Below are positions 1 through 7,781 of a DNA stretch of 33,183 nt, piece by piece (the first letter of the stretch is position 1; each line of letters begins with the position of its first letter). The stretch lies in contig NZ_JOGO01000070.1 in the NCBI RefSeq assembly GCF_000719475.1, positions 1-33,183 of the forward strand, written 5' to 3'. Under the pieces are notes generated by a model that made no database searches, was not told the origin of the DNA, and saw only the letters and a list, made by a program, of their open reading frames with translations. Source of the DNA: Streptomyces sp. NRRL F-5630 (GTDB lineage: Bacteria; Actinomycetota; Actinomycetes; Streptomycetales; Streptomycetaceae). Made by a program: the position numbers and the translations under genes.

Positions 1-30
1 CGCATGCACAACCTCGCCCTCGCCGGATAA
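1..30 (+). CDS. 3' end of a gene cut by the left edge, possibly a transposase
   Basis: Frame 1 from the first base reads RMHNLALAG and then TAA. Only nine codons are visible, so the product cannot be established. The ending resembles C-termini of IS5-type DDE transposases as I recall them, and the DNA that follows looks like an insertion-sequence end, which agrees. This is inference from very little sequence. Confidence 0.35.
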   Translation, partial: RMHNLALAG

Positions 31-100
31 GCGAGCGGGCCGTACAGAGGCCAGCCATGACCGAGGCAACCTGAAGATCATTTACGGGACAACACTTAGC
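1..100 (+). mobile_element. possible right end of an insertion sequence
   Basis: Bases 73-99 (beginning GAAGATCATTTACGGG and ending CAACACTTAG) form an AT-richer patch about 40 bases after a possible transposase stop codon. The distance and composition suit an IS terminal inverted repeat. The matching left end and any target-site duplication lie outside the window, so the element cannot be confirmed or named. Confidence 0.3.
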
Positions 101-322
101 GGCGGAATGCAGGCATCCGCTCCCCGGATTCCGCAAGACCCGTCACCTCACGCCTGGTCAGCGAGACGGCAGCCACCGGTTTTCGCGGTTTCCGCGTCGT
201 CCACGGCTCTCGGCAATTGCCGTGCAAATGTGGCGGGAATTGAGCGGAATGAGAAGGGCGTGAGGCGGAATAATCACAGACGGCGAGGGAATCGCGGCTG
301 CCGACGCGGAGGACTGCCTGCT

Positions 323-955
323 GTGCACGAAGAGTTCGTGTGTCATCTCACCGCTTATGGCATGAGCGCGGGGGCCAGGGTCGGCGTCCCGCTCGGCACC
401 TACCGCGCCCCTTCACTGCCCCTCGCCGTGAACTGGCTCCGGGAGCGCGCCGAATGGCTCTCGCGGATGCTCGACCCGCGCCCCGACGCGCCGTGGCTAC
501 CCCCGGGCACGCTCGTGGAGGCAGCCGAGCGCGCGTGGGCGGTGCCCGAGACGGTCCGTGCCTGGAGCAACGACATCAACGGCCACCTCCTCCTCGCGGA
601 GAAGCTCCTCGCGGGGGATCTCGTCGAGGTGCGCTGGCACGACGAGGCGACCGAGTACGAGTTGCTCGCCGAGTCGGTCGACGCGGCCCGGATGCGGCGC
701 GTGGACGGGCCCGCGCGGCAGGGCGCGGATCACCCCGGCGTGGACGACGACGGCACCCTCGCCCTGCACGTGGTGCGCGCCCGGAACGGTGAGGCCGCCA
801 CGCTGCGCTTCGCGGCCGTCGAGATCGATGCCCGCAGCCGGGGCGCGAACTCGTACTTCGGCTTACGGGTCCCGGCCCCCGCGGCGCCGGACGAGTCCCG
901 CCCCCGCCCCCGCGCCGCCCGGCTGCGGGAACGGCTGGGGAGACGGCGCGGCTGA
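323..955 (+). CDS. hypothetical protein, 210 aa
   Basis: Function not recognised. I chose the GTG at 323 because GGAGG at 308-312 lies 10 nt upstream and because the longer open frame from 107 has poor coding character before this point. The product is soluble-looking, with no signal peptide or membrane segment. It begins VHEEFVCHLTAYGM, has a helical middle containing WLRERAEWLSRML and WSNDINGHLLLAEKLL, then a beta-rich part around EVRWHDEATEYEL, and ends in an Arg/Pro-rich tail. It stands alone and converges on the dehydrogenase gene that ends at 1086. Codon use is typical of the host, so it is very probably a real gene. Confidence 0.8.
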   Translation: MHEEFVCHLTAYGMSAGARVGVPLGTYRAPSLPLAVNWLRERAEWLSRMLDPRPDAPWLPPGTLVEAAERAWAVPETVRAWSNDINGHLLLAEKLLAGDLVEVRWHDEATEYELLAESVDAARMRRVDGPARQGADHPGVDDDGTLALHVVRARNGEAATLRFAAVEIDARSRGANSYFGLRVPAPAAPDESRPRPRAARLRERLGRRRG

Positions 956-1085
956 GCGGGGGCGGGAGGGCCGGATCGCGGCCACGGCACGGGCGGCGCG
1001 GGCCCACGTGCACCCGGCCACGCGGGCGCCCTGTGGGGCGGCAGGCAGAACACCGCACGGCGGCCCTCTGGTCGCCCCCCTCGGC

Positions 1086-2039
1086 TCAGGGGAGCACGCA
1101 GATCCGGCCCGTCGAGCGCCCCTCGGCCACGCGTCGCACCGCCGAGGCGGCGCCCTCCAACGAGACGCGCTCCGAGACGAGCGGCTTGATGGTGCCCTCG
1201 GCGGCGAGACGGGTCAGCTCCCGGTGGCACTCGGCGATCGCCGACGGCGCGTACGTCCCGTAGAGCCCCCAGTGCAGCCCGAGGATCGCGTAGTTCTTCA
1301 CCATGGCGTGGTTGAGCGCGGGCGCGGGGATGGAACCGCTCGTGAAGCCGACGACGATGATGCGGCCCTCGAAGGCGACGCACTTGGCGGACTTCGCGTA
1401 CGCGTCGCCTCCGACCGGGTCGTAGACGACGTCGGCGCCCCGGCCGCCCGTGAACTCCTTGACGCCCGCGATGATGTCGTCCGCGTGCCGGTCGAGCACG
1501 AGGTCGCAGCCGAGCGCGCGGGCGACCTCGGCCTTCTCGGGGCCGCCGACGACGCCGATGACGCTCGCCCCCGCCGCCTTGCCGAGCTGGACGGCCGCGC
1601 TGCCGACGCCGCCCGCCGCCGCGTGCACGAGCAGCGTCTCGCCGGGCTGGAGGCGCGCCCGGCGGTGGAGCCCGAACCAGCCGGTCTGGTACCCGATGTG
1701 CAGCGCCGCCGCCTCGGCGTCGTCGAGGGCGTCCGGTGCGGGCAGGCTCGCCGCCTCCTCCAGGAGCGCGTACTCGGCGAAGCCGCCGTGGGGCAGGACG
1801 GGGGTGCCGATGAGGCGGCGCCCGTCCTCCGTGCGCCCGCACAGCTCGACGCCCGGCGTGAAGGGCAGCGGCGGCCTGATCTGGTACTGCCCCCGGCACA
1901 GCAGCGCGTCGGGGAAGTTGACGTCGGCCGCGAGCACCTCCACGAGGAGCTGTCCCTGCCCCGGCTCGGGCCGTTCCGTCTCGACGAGCCGCATGACCTG
2001 CTCCGGTTCGCCGGTCTCCGCCACCTGCCATGCCCGCAT
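1086..2039 (-). CDS. zinc-free NADPH:quinone oxidoreductase-family dehydrogenase
   Basis: This 317-aa protein belongs to the medium-chain dehydrogenase/reductase superfamily, quinone oxidoreductase type, which uses NADPH to reduce quinones or enones in the cytoplasm. The N-terminal GroES-like part holds LLVEVLAADVNFPDAL and FTPGVELCG. The Rossmann part holds HAAAGGVGSAAVQLGKAAG, the usual nucleotide-binding glycine motif, followed by VVYDPVGGD. The zinc-binding Cys cluster of alcohol dehydrogenases is absent. I chose the ATG at 2039, giving MRAWQVAETGEPE, because GGGAG lies about 7 nt upstream; the 25 residues of the longer frame to 2114 are an Arg/Ala-rich run unlike the family. A candidate operator overlaps a -10-like TAGTAT about 90 nt upstream. 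The substrate is unknown. Confidence 0.9.
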   Translation of the reverse strand: MRAWQVAETGEPEQVMRLVETERPEPGQGQLLVEVLAADVNFPDALLCRGQYQIRPPLPFTPGVELCGRTEDGRRLIGTPVLPHGGFAEYALLEEAASLPAPDALDDAEAAALHIGYQTGWFGLHRRARLQPGETLLVHAAAGGVGSAAVQLGKAAGASVIGVVGGPEKAEVARALGCDLVLDRHADDIIAGVKEFTGGRGADVVYDPVGGDAYAKSAKCVAFEGRIIVVGFTSGSIPAPALNHAMVKNYAILGLHWGLYGTYAPSAIAECHRELTRLAAEGTIKPLVSERVSLEGAASAVRRVAEGRSTGRICVLP

Positions 2040-2129
2040 GGCCCGCTCCCGCCTGTCTCGCGCCTTGGCCGCCCGGCCGGCACGGCGCTTGCGCGCCCGC
2101 TGCCGCCTGACCACCCGTGGAGCGGCATA

Positions 2130-2145
2130 CTAAGCGGTCGGTAAG
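2130..2145 (-). promoter_or_regulatory. candidate TetR-type operator over the quinone oxidoreductase promoter
   Basis: The plus strand reads CTAAGCGGTCGGTAAG, an imperfect inverted repeat in which 5 of 8 positions of the two half-sites match. On the minus strand it abuts and partly covers TAGTAT, a good -10 hexamer for the gene starting at 2039. An imperfect dyad of this size over a -10 is what a repressor of the TetR family would use. The regulator is not in the window, so the family assignment is a guess. Confidence 0.4.
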
Positions 2146-2220
2146 GGTGAGCGGAAGACCGGCCGCACGTGCCCGCCGAGCGGGAGACCCCCCGGCACGG
2201 TGCCCGCCGCCGGGGCTGCC

Positions 2221-2892
2221 TCAGTCCGCCGTCTTCCGCTTCGGCCGCGCCCGTACGTGCATCCGTTCCCCCTGCGGCCCGAAGAGCACGAGGAGTTCGA
2301 CCGGGTTGTCGTCGAGGAGCCCGAACCAGTGCGGGACCCGGGTGTCGAACTCGGCGGCCTCGCCCGGTCCGAGGACCAGGTCGTGCTCGCCGAGGACGAG
2401 ACGGAGCCTGCCGTGCAGGACGTACATCCACTCGTAGCCCTCGTGCGTGCGCGGCTCGGGATCGCGCGAGCCGCCCTCGATGACCATGCGGTACGCCTGG
2501 ACGCCGCCGGGGCGGCGGCTGAGCGGGTACATGCGGCGGTGGTGGCGGACGATCGGCTCGGCGCGCACGCGGGGGTCGGCGACGGGGCGGGTGCCGACGA
2601 GTTCGTCGAGCGCGACCTGGTGCGCCCGGGCGAGCGGGAGGAGGAGTTCGAGGGTGGGGCGGCGCAGGCCGGATTCGAGGCGGGAGAGCGTCGAGACGGA
2701 GATGCCCGTGCTCGTGGAGAGCGCGGCGAGGGTCATGCCGCGCTCCTTGCGCAGCCCGCGCAGCCGCTCGCCGACCCCGGCGAGGATCTGCTCGGACGCC
2801 TCGTCCCCGTCCTCGGCGAGGGCTTCGGCGGCGGAACCGGCCCCGGCGGCGGGTCCCGCGTCCGCCGGGCCGCCCGCCCGCCGCGTGCTCAC
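2221..2892 (-). CDS. XRE-family HTH regulator with C-terminal cupin domain
   Basis: This 223-aa protein is a DNA-binding regulator with a sensor domain. After an Ala/Gly-rich lead of about 40 residues, residues 43-100 form an XRE/SinR-type helix-turn-helix (RLRGLRKERGMTLAALS, then GISVSTLSRLESG). Residues about 150-210 form a cupin barrel (EWMYVLHGRLRLVLGEH, then GEAAEFDTRVPHWFG) that probably binds a small effector. The GTG start at 2892 overlaps the stop of the upstream hydrolase gene by 4 nt (GTGA), and GGGGA lies about 5 nt before it, so the two are translationally coupled. HTH-cupin proteins usually control neighbouring metabolic or transport genes; autoregulation of this pair is plausible but not shown. 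Confidence 0.92.
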   Translation of the reverse strand: MSTRRAGGPADAGPAAGAGSAAEALAEDGDEASEQILAGVGERLRGLRKERGMTLAALSTSTGISVSTLSRLESGLRRPTLELLLPLARAHQVALDELVGTRPVADPRVRAEPIVRHHRRMYPLSRRPGGVQAYRMVIEGGSRDPEPRTHEGYEWMYVLHGRLRLVLGEHDLVLGPGEAAEFDTRVPHWFGLLDDNPVELLVLFGPQGERMHVRARPKRKTAD

Positions 2893-4184
2893 GCGTCCCC
2901 GCGCACGAGTGCGAGCAGCCGGTCGAGCACCGGGCCCTGCCGCAGCCCGTCGTGCTCGAACTCGTCGGTGACCCACGTGCGCAGACCCTTGATGGCGTGC
3001 GCGGTGCGCAACGAGTGCGCGGTGTCGACGTACATGTCGTCGTGGTAGACGGCTGCGGCGACGAGGACCTCGTTGCGGGCGAGCCGCCCCGCGTCGTAGA
3101 GCGGGATCCAGTCGGTGCGCTGGGCGAGCAGTTCGGCGGTCTCGCGCAGCGGTGAGAGCGAGGGGTCGCACGTGAAGGACCAGGGGTGCACGGACTCGCC
3201 CGTGAAGAGGACGGGGGCGTCGCCGGCGAGCGCGCGCTCGGCGTCGAACTGCGGGAACTCGGTGCGTACGCGCTCGGCGGCCCAGCCGGTGGGGCGGTGG
3301 TCCTGGGCGTAGATCGACTCGTGCAGGACGGCGTAGAGCGGGTGGGCCGCGTAGGAGAGGGCGGCCTGCGCGGCCTCCTGGAAGGCGTCGGAGAGCTGGA
3401 GCCCGGTGGGCGTGCGCACGAAGGCGTTCTCCAGGAGGTAGTGCAGGGTGTGGCTGCCCGAGCCACCGCCGAGCACGATGCCGAGCGACTGGAACGCCTC
3501 GACGGTGAGCCGGTAGCCGCCGTTGAGGACGGGGCGGTGCTCGGCCAGGTGCTCGGCGACGCGGCGCACCCGGTCGACGTCCTGCGGGTAGCGGGCGTAG
3601 TGCGCGGCGACCTTGCGTTCGACGCGGGGGTAGGCGGCGCGGTAGACGTCGTCGGCGTGGGCGTCGAGCGAGGGCAGGCCGCCCGTAACGAGTGCGGCGC
3701 TCAGGCCCTCGGGGGCGCTGGAGAGGTAGCGCGTGACGCAGAAGCCGCCGAAACTCTGGCCGAGGACGGTCCAGGGGGCGCCGCCCGTGAGGTTCTGCCG
3801 GATCAGTTCGGCGTCCCTGACGATGGAGTCGGCGCGGAAGTGGGTGAGGTAGTCGGCCTGCTCGCGCGGACCGCCGCGCAGCGGGAGCGTCTGCCGGTTC
3901 GCCGGGGTGGAGCGGCCCGTACCGCGCTGGTCCATGAGGAGGACGCGGTAGTCCTTCAGGGCACGCCCCAGCCACGCCTCGCGGCCGACGAAGCGGCGCG
4001 CCGCGTTGCCGGGGCCGCCCTCCAGGTAGAGGAGCCAGGGCCGCTCGCCACCGCCCTGTTCGGTCGAGACCACTTCCCGGCCGAAGACCTCGATCTGCTC
4101 CCCGTCCGGTCGCTCGTGGTCCAGCGGGACGGTGAACATGCGGTCCGTGAGGACGACGCCGGGCTGGCGGTACGTGGCGCCCAT
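2889..4184 (-). CDS. alpha/beta hydrolase, proline iminopeptidase-like (peptidase S33)
   Basis: This 431-aa cytoplasmic serine hydrolase resembles proline iminopeptidases, which release N-terminal proline from peptides. Visible motifs are LEGGPGN (residues 54-60, the oxyanion HGGPG equivalent), DQRGTGRST (85-93) and the nucleophile elbow GQSFGG with Ser144. A late YHDDMYVD holds the likely catalytic His. The helical cap follows the elbow. I chose the ATG at 4184 because AGGAG lies about 5 nt upstream; the longer open frame to 4502 is Arg/Pro-rich read-through. It is the first gene of a two-gene unit with the HTH-cupin regulator. The true substrate may be a peptide, an amide or an ester. Confidence 0.92.
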   Translation of the reverse strand: MGATYRQPGVVLTDRMFTVPLDHERPDGEQIEVFGREVVSTEQGGGERPWLLYLEGGPGNAARRFVGREAWLGRALKDYRVLLMDQRGTGRSTPANRQTLPLRGGPREQADYLTHFRADSIVRDAELIRQNLTGGAPWTVLGQSFGGFCVTRYLSSAPEGLSAALVTGGLPSLDAHADDVYRAAYPRVERKVAAHYARYPQDVDRVRRVAEHLAEHRPVLNGGYRLTVEAFQSLGIVLGGGSGSHTLHYLLENAFVRTPTGLQLSDAFQEAAQAALSYAAHPLYAVLHESIYAQDHRPTGWAAERVRTEFPQFDAERALAGDAPVLFTGESVHPWSFTCDPSLSPLRETAELLAQRTDWIPLYDAGRLARNEVLVAAAVYHDDMYVDTAHSLRTAHAIKGLRTWVTDEFEHDGLRQGPVLDRLLALVRGDA

Positions 4185-4777
4185 GGTGCTCCTGCCGGGG
4201 TGGTGGGGCCTGGTCGCTCCCAGTTCAGCACACGGCCCGGGTGACCTGCCCCCCGGCTCGGCCGGTACGGACGGGCGAGCGGCGGCACCGGAGCCCGCGC
4301 GCCCGGGCGCGGCGCCCGATCGGCTCAGGGAGCGGGCGGGTAGGTGCGGGCCCGTGCGGCGGGGCGCCTTCGCTTCGGGGCGCCTTCGCGGCCGGACGTG
4401 TCGGCGGCGCGGGGCCGCGACCGGGGCGGAGTGCGCGGTGACGGCCGGAGCGCAGGCGCGGTGCGCGGCCGGCACCTCATGCTTCCCGCACCTCGGGGAC
4501 ACGATGAGCCGGATGGACGCCGGGATGCGCCCCGTCCCCCTCGCGGAGATCCTGTCCAGTACATGAGAGGAGCCGCTGGATGAGCATCCTTCAGCCCGCC
4601 CCGAGGAGACCGGGAGGCATCCTCCTCGGCACGCCGCCCTTCCCGCGCGCGGAGGAAGGCGTCTCGCCCACCGGGCCCCGGGCGGGCCTGGACGGACAGC
4701 GGGAACCCGCCCCGGTGACCGGTGGAGCCCTTCCGCGACCGGTGGGGCGGGACCGGAAGCGGTACGCGGGAGGAGGA
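4185..4777. other. 593-bp divergent intergenic region
   Basis: No convincing gene was found here. The short frames are Pro/Arg/Gly-rich and have weaker third-position GC bias than the flanking genes. The region holds a perfect 14-bp palindrome CGCGCCCGGGCGCG (4298-4311) and two direct copies of GGGGCGCCTTCGC about 18 bp apart near 4361-4391. It must hold the promoters of the hydrolase operon (leftwards) and of the small gene plus ABC ATPase (rightwards), but I could not place -10/-35 boxes with confidence. An in-frame ATG at 4580 with GAGGAG upstream could extend the small gene at 4778. Confidence 0.5.
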
Positions 4778-5083
4778 ATGGCGGTGAGCAGCGGGAACGC
4801 GGTCTCGGCGGTCGTGACGGGTGCGGCGGCGGTCGCCGGGACGGGGTGTGCGGCGGCGGTCGCGGGGCACGGGCGGGGACGGCGGCGGATCACGCTCGTG
4901 CCGGGCGTCGTGCGCACGGCCGGGCGGCTCGCGGCCCCGGTGCCGTGGGCGCTCGCCCGGCTCGACGCGCACCGGCCGCGCACGTGGGTCTCGGGGCCGT
5001 CGGCGACGAGCGGTATCGGACCGGAGCGGGCCGAGGGGGTGCACGAGCCGCGCCGCCTGCACGTACCGCTCGGCGGGAAATGA
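4778..5083 (+). CDS. small hypothetical protein, 101 aa, coupled to the ABC ATPase
   Basis: Function not recognised. The ATG at 4778 follows GGGAGGAGGA. From here to the stop the third-position GC is clearly higher than in the in-frame stretch back to the alternative ATG at 4580, which is why I prefer it. The N-terminal 30 residues (SAVVTGAAAVAGTGCAAAVAG in part) are small and hydrophobic and could be one membrane helix; a basic RGRRR follows, which would keep the C-terminus inside the cell. The stop overlaps the ATPase start (ATGA), so the two genes are probably translationally coupled. It is not a known component of this transporter type. Confidence 0.6.
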   Translation: MAVSSGNAVSAVVTGAAAVAGTGCAAAVAGHGRGRRRITLVPGVVRTAGRLAAPVPWALARLDAHRPRTWVSGPSATSGIGPERAEGVHEPRRLHVPLGGK

Positions 5084-6270
5084 GCGCCACGGCGGCCGCG
5101 CGGCGCCCGATGATCCGCTTCGAGGGCGTCGGCAAGCGGTACCCGGACGGAACGGTGGCGGTGCAGGACCTCTCCCTCGACGTGGCGGAGGGAGAGCTGG
5201 TCACCCTCGTCGGACCCTCGGGGTGCGGCAAGACGACGACCATGATGATGGTCAACCGGCTCGTCGAGCCGACCTCGGGGCGCATCGAGGTGGACGGCGA
5301 GGACATCGCGCACGTCGACCCCGTCGCGCTGCGCCGCCGCATCGGCTACGTCATCCAGCAGGCCGGCCTCTTCCCGCACCGCACGGTGCTCGACAACACG
5401 GCGACGGTGCTGACGCTGCTCGGCACGAAGCGGGGCCGGGCCAGGGAGCGCGCGACGGAACTGCTCGACCTCGTCGGGCTCGACCCGAAGACGTACGGTC
5501 CGCGCTATCCGCACCAGCTCTCGGGCGGGCAGCGGCAGCGTGTCGGGGTCGCGCGGGCGCTCGCGGCCGATCCGCCCGTGCTGCTCATGGACGAGCCCTT
5601 CGGCGCGGTGGACCCCGTGGTGCGCGAGCGGCTCCAGAACCAGTTCGCCGACCTCCAGCGGCGCCTGCGCAAGACGGTGCTGTTCGTGACGCACGACATC
5701 GAGGAGGCGGTGCGGCTCGGGGACCGCATGGCGGTGTACGGGCCCGGGCGCATCGAGCAGTTCGACACGCCGCAGACCGTGCTCGGGCGCCCCGCGACCC
5801 CGTACGTCGCGGAGTTCGTCGGCACGGACCGGGGCCTGAAGCGGCTCTCGGTGACCGAGATCAGGCCCGAGGACCTGGAGGAGCCACCGCTCGTGCGGCA
5901 GTCCGAGCCGGCCGCGCGCGCCGCGGCGCGGCTGCGGGCCGAGGGGGCGCGCTGGGCGGTGGTGCTCGACGAGGCGGGCGAGCTGCACGGCTGGGTCGGG
6001 GTGGACGAGGTGAGCGGGGGCGGGGAACGGGCCGTCGGTGAGCTGGCGCACCGGATGAACGCGTGGGTCCCGGTGGGCGCCCCGCTCAAGCAGGCGTTCG
6101 GCGAGATGCTCCAGCACGACGCGGGCTGGATCGCGGTCCTGGACGGGGCGCGCTTCCTCGGCGTCCTGACCCCGGGGAAGCTCCACGAGGCGCTGCGGCG
6201 CTCGGTGGACGCGGACGCGCGCGGCGTGCAGCGCGGCGACGTGGACTTCGCGTCGGTGGCGGACGCCTGA
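5080..6270 (+). CDS. ATP-binding protein of a glycine betaine/choline/carnitine-type ABC importer
   Basis: This 396-aa peripheral membrane ATPase would energise uptake of quaternary amines, usually for osmoprotection. Walker A is GPSGCGKT (45-52), the Q-loop is in IQQAGLFPH (about 92-100), the signature is LSGGQ (147-151), Walker B is LLMDEP (168-173) and the H-loop His is at about 205 (VTHD). The C-terminal 130 residues look like a tandem CBS module (WAVVLDEAGELHGWVGVDE and WIAVLDGARFLGVLT), which in the OpuA/OpuC family senses ionic strength or nucleotides. The start overlaps the upstream small gene. Its probable partner permeases and binding protein are on the opposite strand at 7782-10098, separated by another gene, an unusual split arrangement. 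Confidence 0.93.
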   Translation: MSATAAARRPMIRFEGVGKRYPDGTVAVQDLSLDVAEGELVTLVGPSGCGKTTTMMMVNRLVEPTSGRIEVDGEDIAHVDPVALRRRIGYVIQQAGLFPHRTVLDNTATVLTLLGTKRGRARERATELLDLVGLDPKTYGPRYPHQLSGGQRQRVGVARALAADPPVLLMDEPFGAVDPVVRERLQNQFADLQRRLRKTVLFVTHDIEEAVRLGDRMAVYGPGRIEQFDTPQTVLGRPATPYVAEFVGTDRGLKRLSVTEIRPEDLEEPPLVRQSEPAARAAARLRAEGARWAVVLDEAGELHGWVGVDEVSGGGERAVGELAHRMNAWVPVGAPLKQAFGEMLQHDAGWIAVLDGARFLGVLTPGKLHEALRRSVDADARGVQRGDVDFASVADA

Positions 6271-6306
6271 GGGGCGGCACGGGGAGGGCGGGGCGGCGGC
6301 GCGAGA

Positions 6307-6321
6307 CGGGACGGCGTCCCG
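6307..6321. terminator. weak hairpin between convergent genes
   Basis: CGGGAC, loop GGC, GTCCCG makes a 6-bp stem between the convergent ATPase and membrane-protein genes. It is short and has no T-run, so a terminator role is only suggested by position. Confidence 0.3.
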
Positions 6322-6386
6322 ATGCGCACAGCGCCCCCTCCCCCGTACCCCCTTCTGCCGCCGCTCCCCGTACCCCCTCGGAGGCG

Positions 6387-7760
6387 TCAGGCGCTCGGTA
6401 CCGCGTGGGCGCTCGGGGTCGCGAGGACGAAGTCCTGGCGTGTGACGTGGCCCTCGCGGGGCAGGACGCGGCTCGCCGCGGGACGGTGACCCTTGGCGAG
6501 GGCGAGGACGGTGACCCAGTCCTCGGGCAGTCCGGCCGCGCCCCAGCGGCCGTCTTCGTCGGTGACGGTATGCAGGAGCTGATGGCCGTCGTGGCCGAGG
6601 ACGGTGATGAAGACGCCGGGCACGGGACGGCCGTCGTCGTGGAAGACCTCGCCGCCGAGCACGACCGCGCGTTCGCCGAAGGGGTCGTGCGCGCCGGGGG
6701 TGACGGCATGCGGCACCGGGGCCTCCAGGGCCGGGTCCTCGACGGGTGCCTCCGGCGCCGCCGCCCCGGCGTGCTCGTGTTCCTTGCGCCGGGCGAGCAC
6801 GGCGCCGAGCGCGACGAGCAGCAGGCCGAGGAGGAGCCACGCGCAGAGCACGAGCGTCGGGCGCAGGACGCCCTTGCCGTCGAAGGAGAAGATGCCGTGC
6901 AGCGCCTCGATGACGTTGCCGAGCGGGAAGACGGGGTGCAGGGCACGGAAGAAGGCGGGGACCATCTGGTAGGGGATGGCGCCGCCGCTCGACGGGATCG
7001 AGAGCAGCACGAAGAGCGTGATGGCGACGCCGGGGAGGAACTGCTTCACGAAGGGGACGAGCCCGTAGGTGACCCAGGCGACGGCCTGCGAGAGCAGGAA
7101 GAGGTAGAGGATGCCGAGCGGTTCGCCGGGGACGATGTCGAGGCCGCGCCCGATCAGATACGCCACGACGCTCATGAAGGCGGACAGGCACACGAGGGTG
7201 AGCAGTTTGCCGCGCCGGGTGAGGTGGGCGCGGATGAGCATCATGACGGCGATGTAGGCGGAGATGTTGAGGGACATCGTGAGGTAGAAGAGCCCGGTGC
7301 CGCTCGTGTCCCCGGAGGCGGTGGGGACGAGTTCGACCGTGGTGAGCTGTCCGCCGCCGCGCTCGACGACGGTGCGGAAGGCGGTCGTGACGGCCTGTTC
7401 GAGGAGGGCGCCCTCGGCTTTGGCGAGGTAGAGGGTGGGGCGGGCGGCGTCGGCCGCGAAGGCGGCCTCGGTGTCGCGGTCGAGCACTTTGCGGCGCGCC
7501 TCGGCGGGCGAGCCGGCGGTGACGACGTCGAAGGCGCCGGGTGACGCCTTGCCGAAGCCCGCGCGGATCTCGCGGGCGGCCTGCGGGCCCGAGACGGCGA
7601 CGCGGACGTCGTGCGGTGTGGGGTTGTGGAAGGGCAGCGCGTAGCAGAGCAGGAAGCCGAAGAAGAACAGGAGGGGGAACCACAGGCCGCCCGCGAGGAT
7701 GCGAGCGAGATCGGTGAGCGCGGCGCCGCGGCCTCGCGGCTCGGAGGTCTCCTCGGTCAT
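6387..7760 (-). CDS. ABC-2/YhgE-like membrane protein fused to a carboxypeptidase-regulatory-like domain
   Basis: This 457-aa integral membrane protein has a first helix at about residues 22-42 (GGLWFPLLFFFGFLLCYALPF), an extracytoplasmic domain of about 110 residues, and then about five helices between 155 and 335, including LFYLTMSLNISAYIAVMML and LVLCAWLLLGLLLVALG. This layout matches the DUF3533/YhgE-Pip-type ABC-2 permease-like family. Residues about 365-450 form a predicted beta-sandwich resembling a carboxypeptidase regulatory-like domain (GGEVFHDDGRPVPGVFITV, then TDEDGRWGAAGLP), an uncommon fusion. The ATG at 7760 has AGGAAGG 8 nt upstream and lies 21 nt after the binding-protein stop, so it is probably the last gene of the importer operon. 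It has no ATPase of its own nearby. Confidence 0.8.
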   Translation of the reverse strand: MTEETSEPRGRGAALTDLARILAGGLWFPLLFFFGFLLCYALPFHNPTPHDVRVAVSGPQAAREIRAGFGKASPGAFDVVTAGSPAEARRKVLDRDTEAAFAADAARPTLYLAKAEGALLEQAVTTAFRTVVERGGGQLTTVELVPTASGDTSGTGLFYLTMSLNISAYIAVMMLIRAHLTRRGKLLTLVCLSAFMSVVAYLIGRGLDIVPGEPLGILYLFLLSQAVAWVTYGLVPFVKQFLPGVAITLFVLLSIPSSGGAIPYQMVPAFFRALHPVFPLGNVIEALHGIFSFDGKGVLRPTLVLCAWLLLGLLLVALGAVLARRKEHEHAGAAAPEAPVEDPALEAPVPHAVTPGAHDPFGERAVVLGGEVFHDDGRPVPGVFITVLGHDGHQLLHTVTDEDGRWGAAGLPEDWVTVLALAKGHRPAASRVLPREGHVTRQDFVLATPSAHAVPSA

Positions 7761-7781
7761 CGGGCTGCCTTCCTGACGGGT

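Noticed and set aside
730..2031. 433-codon minus-strand ORF overlapping the dehydrogenase
   Set aside because: It is a frame-shifted shadow of the dehydrogenase and of the plus-strand gene at 323-955; Arg/Pro/Gly-rich and without motifs.
4580..4777. Longer N-terminus for the small gene before the ABC ATPase
   Set aside because: An ATG with GAGGAG exists at 4580, but the added residues are Pro/Arg/Gly-rich with weaker third-position bias; kept only as an alternative start.
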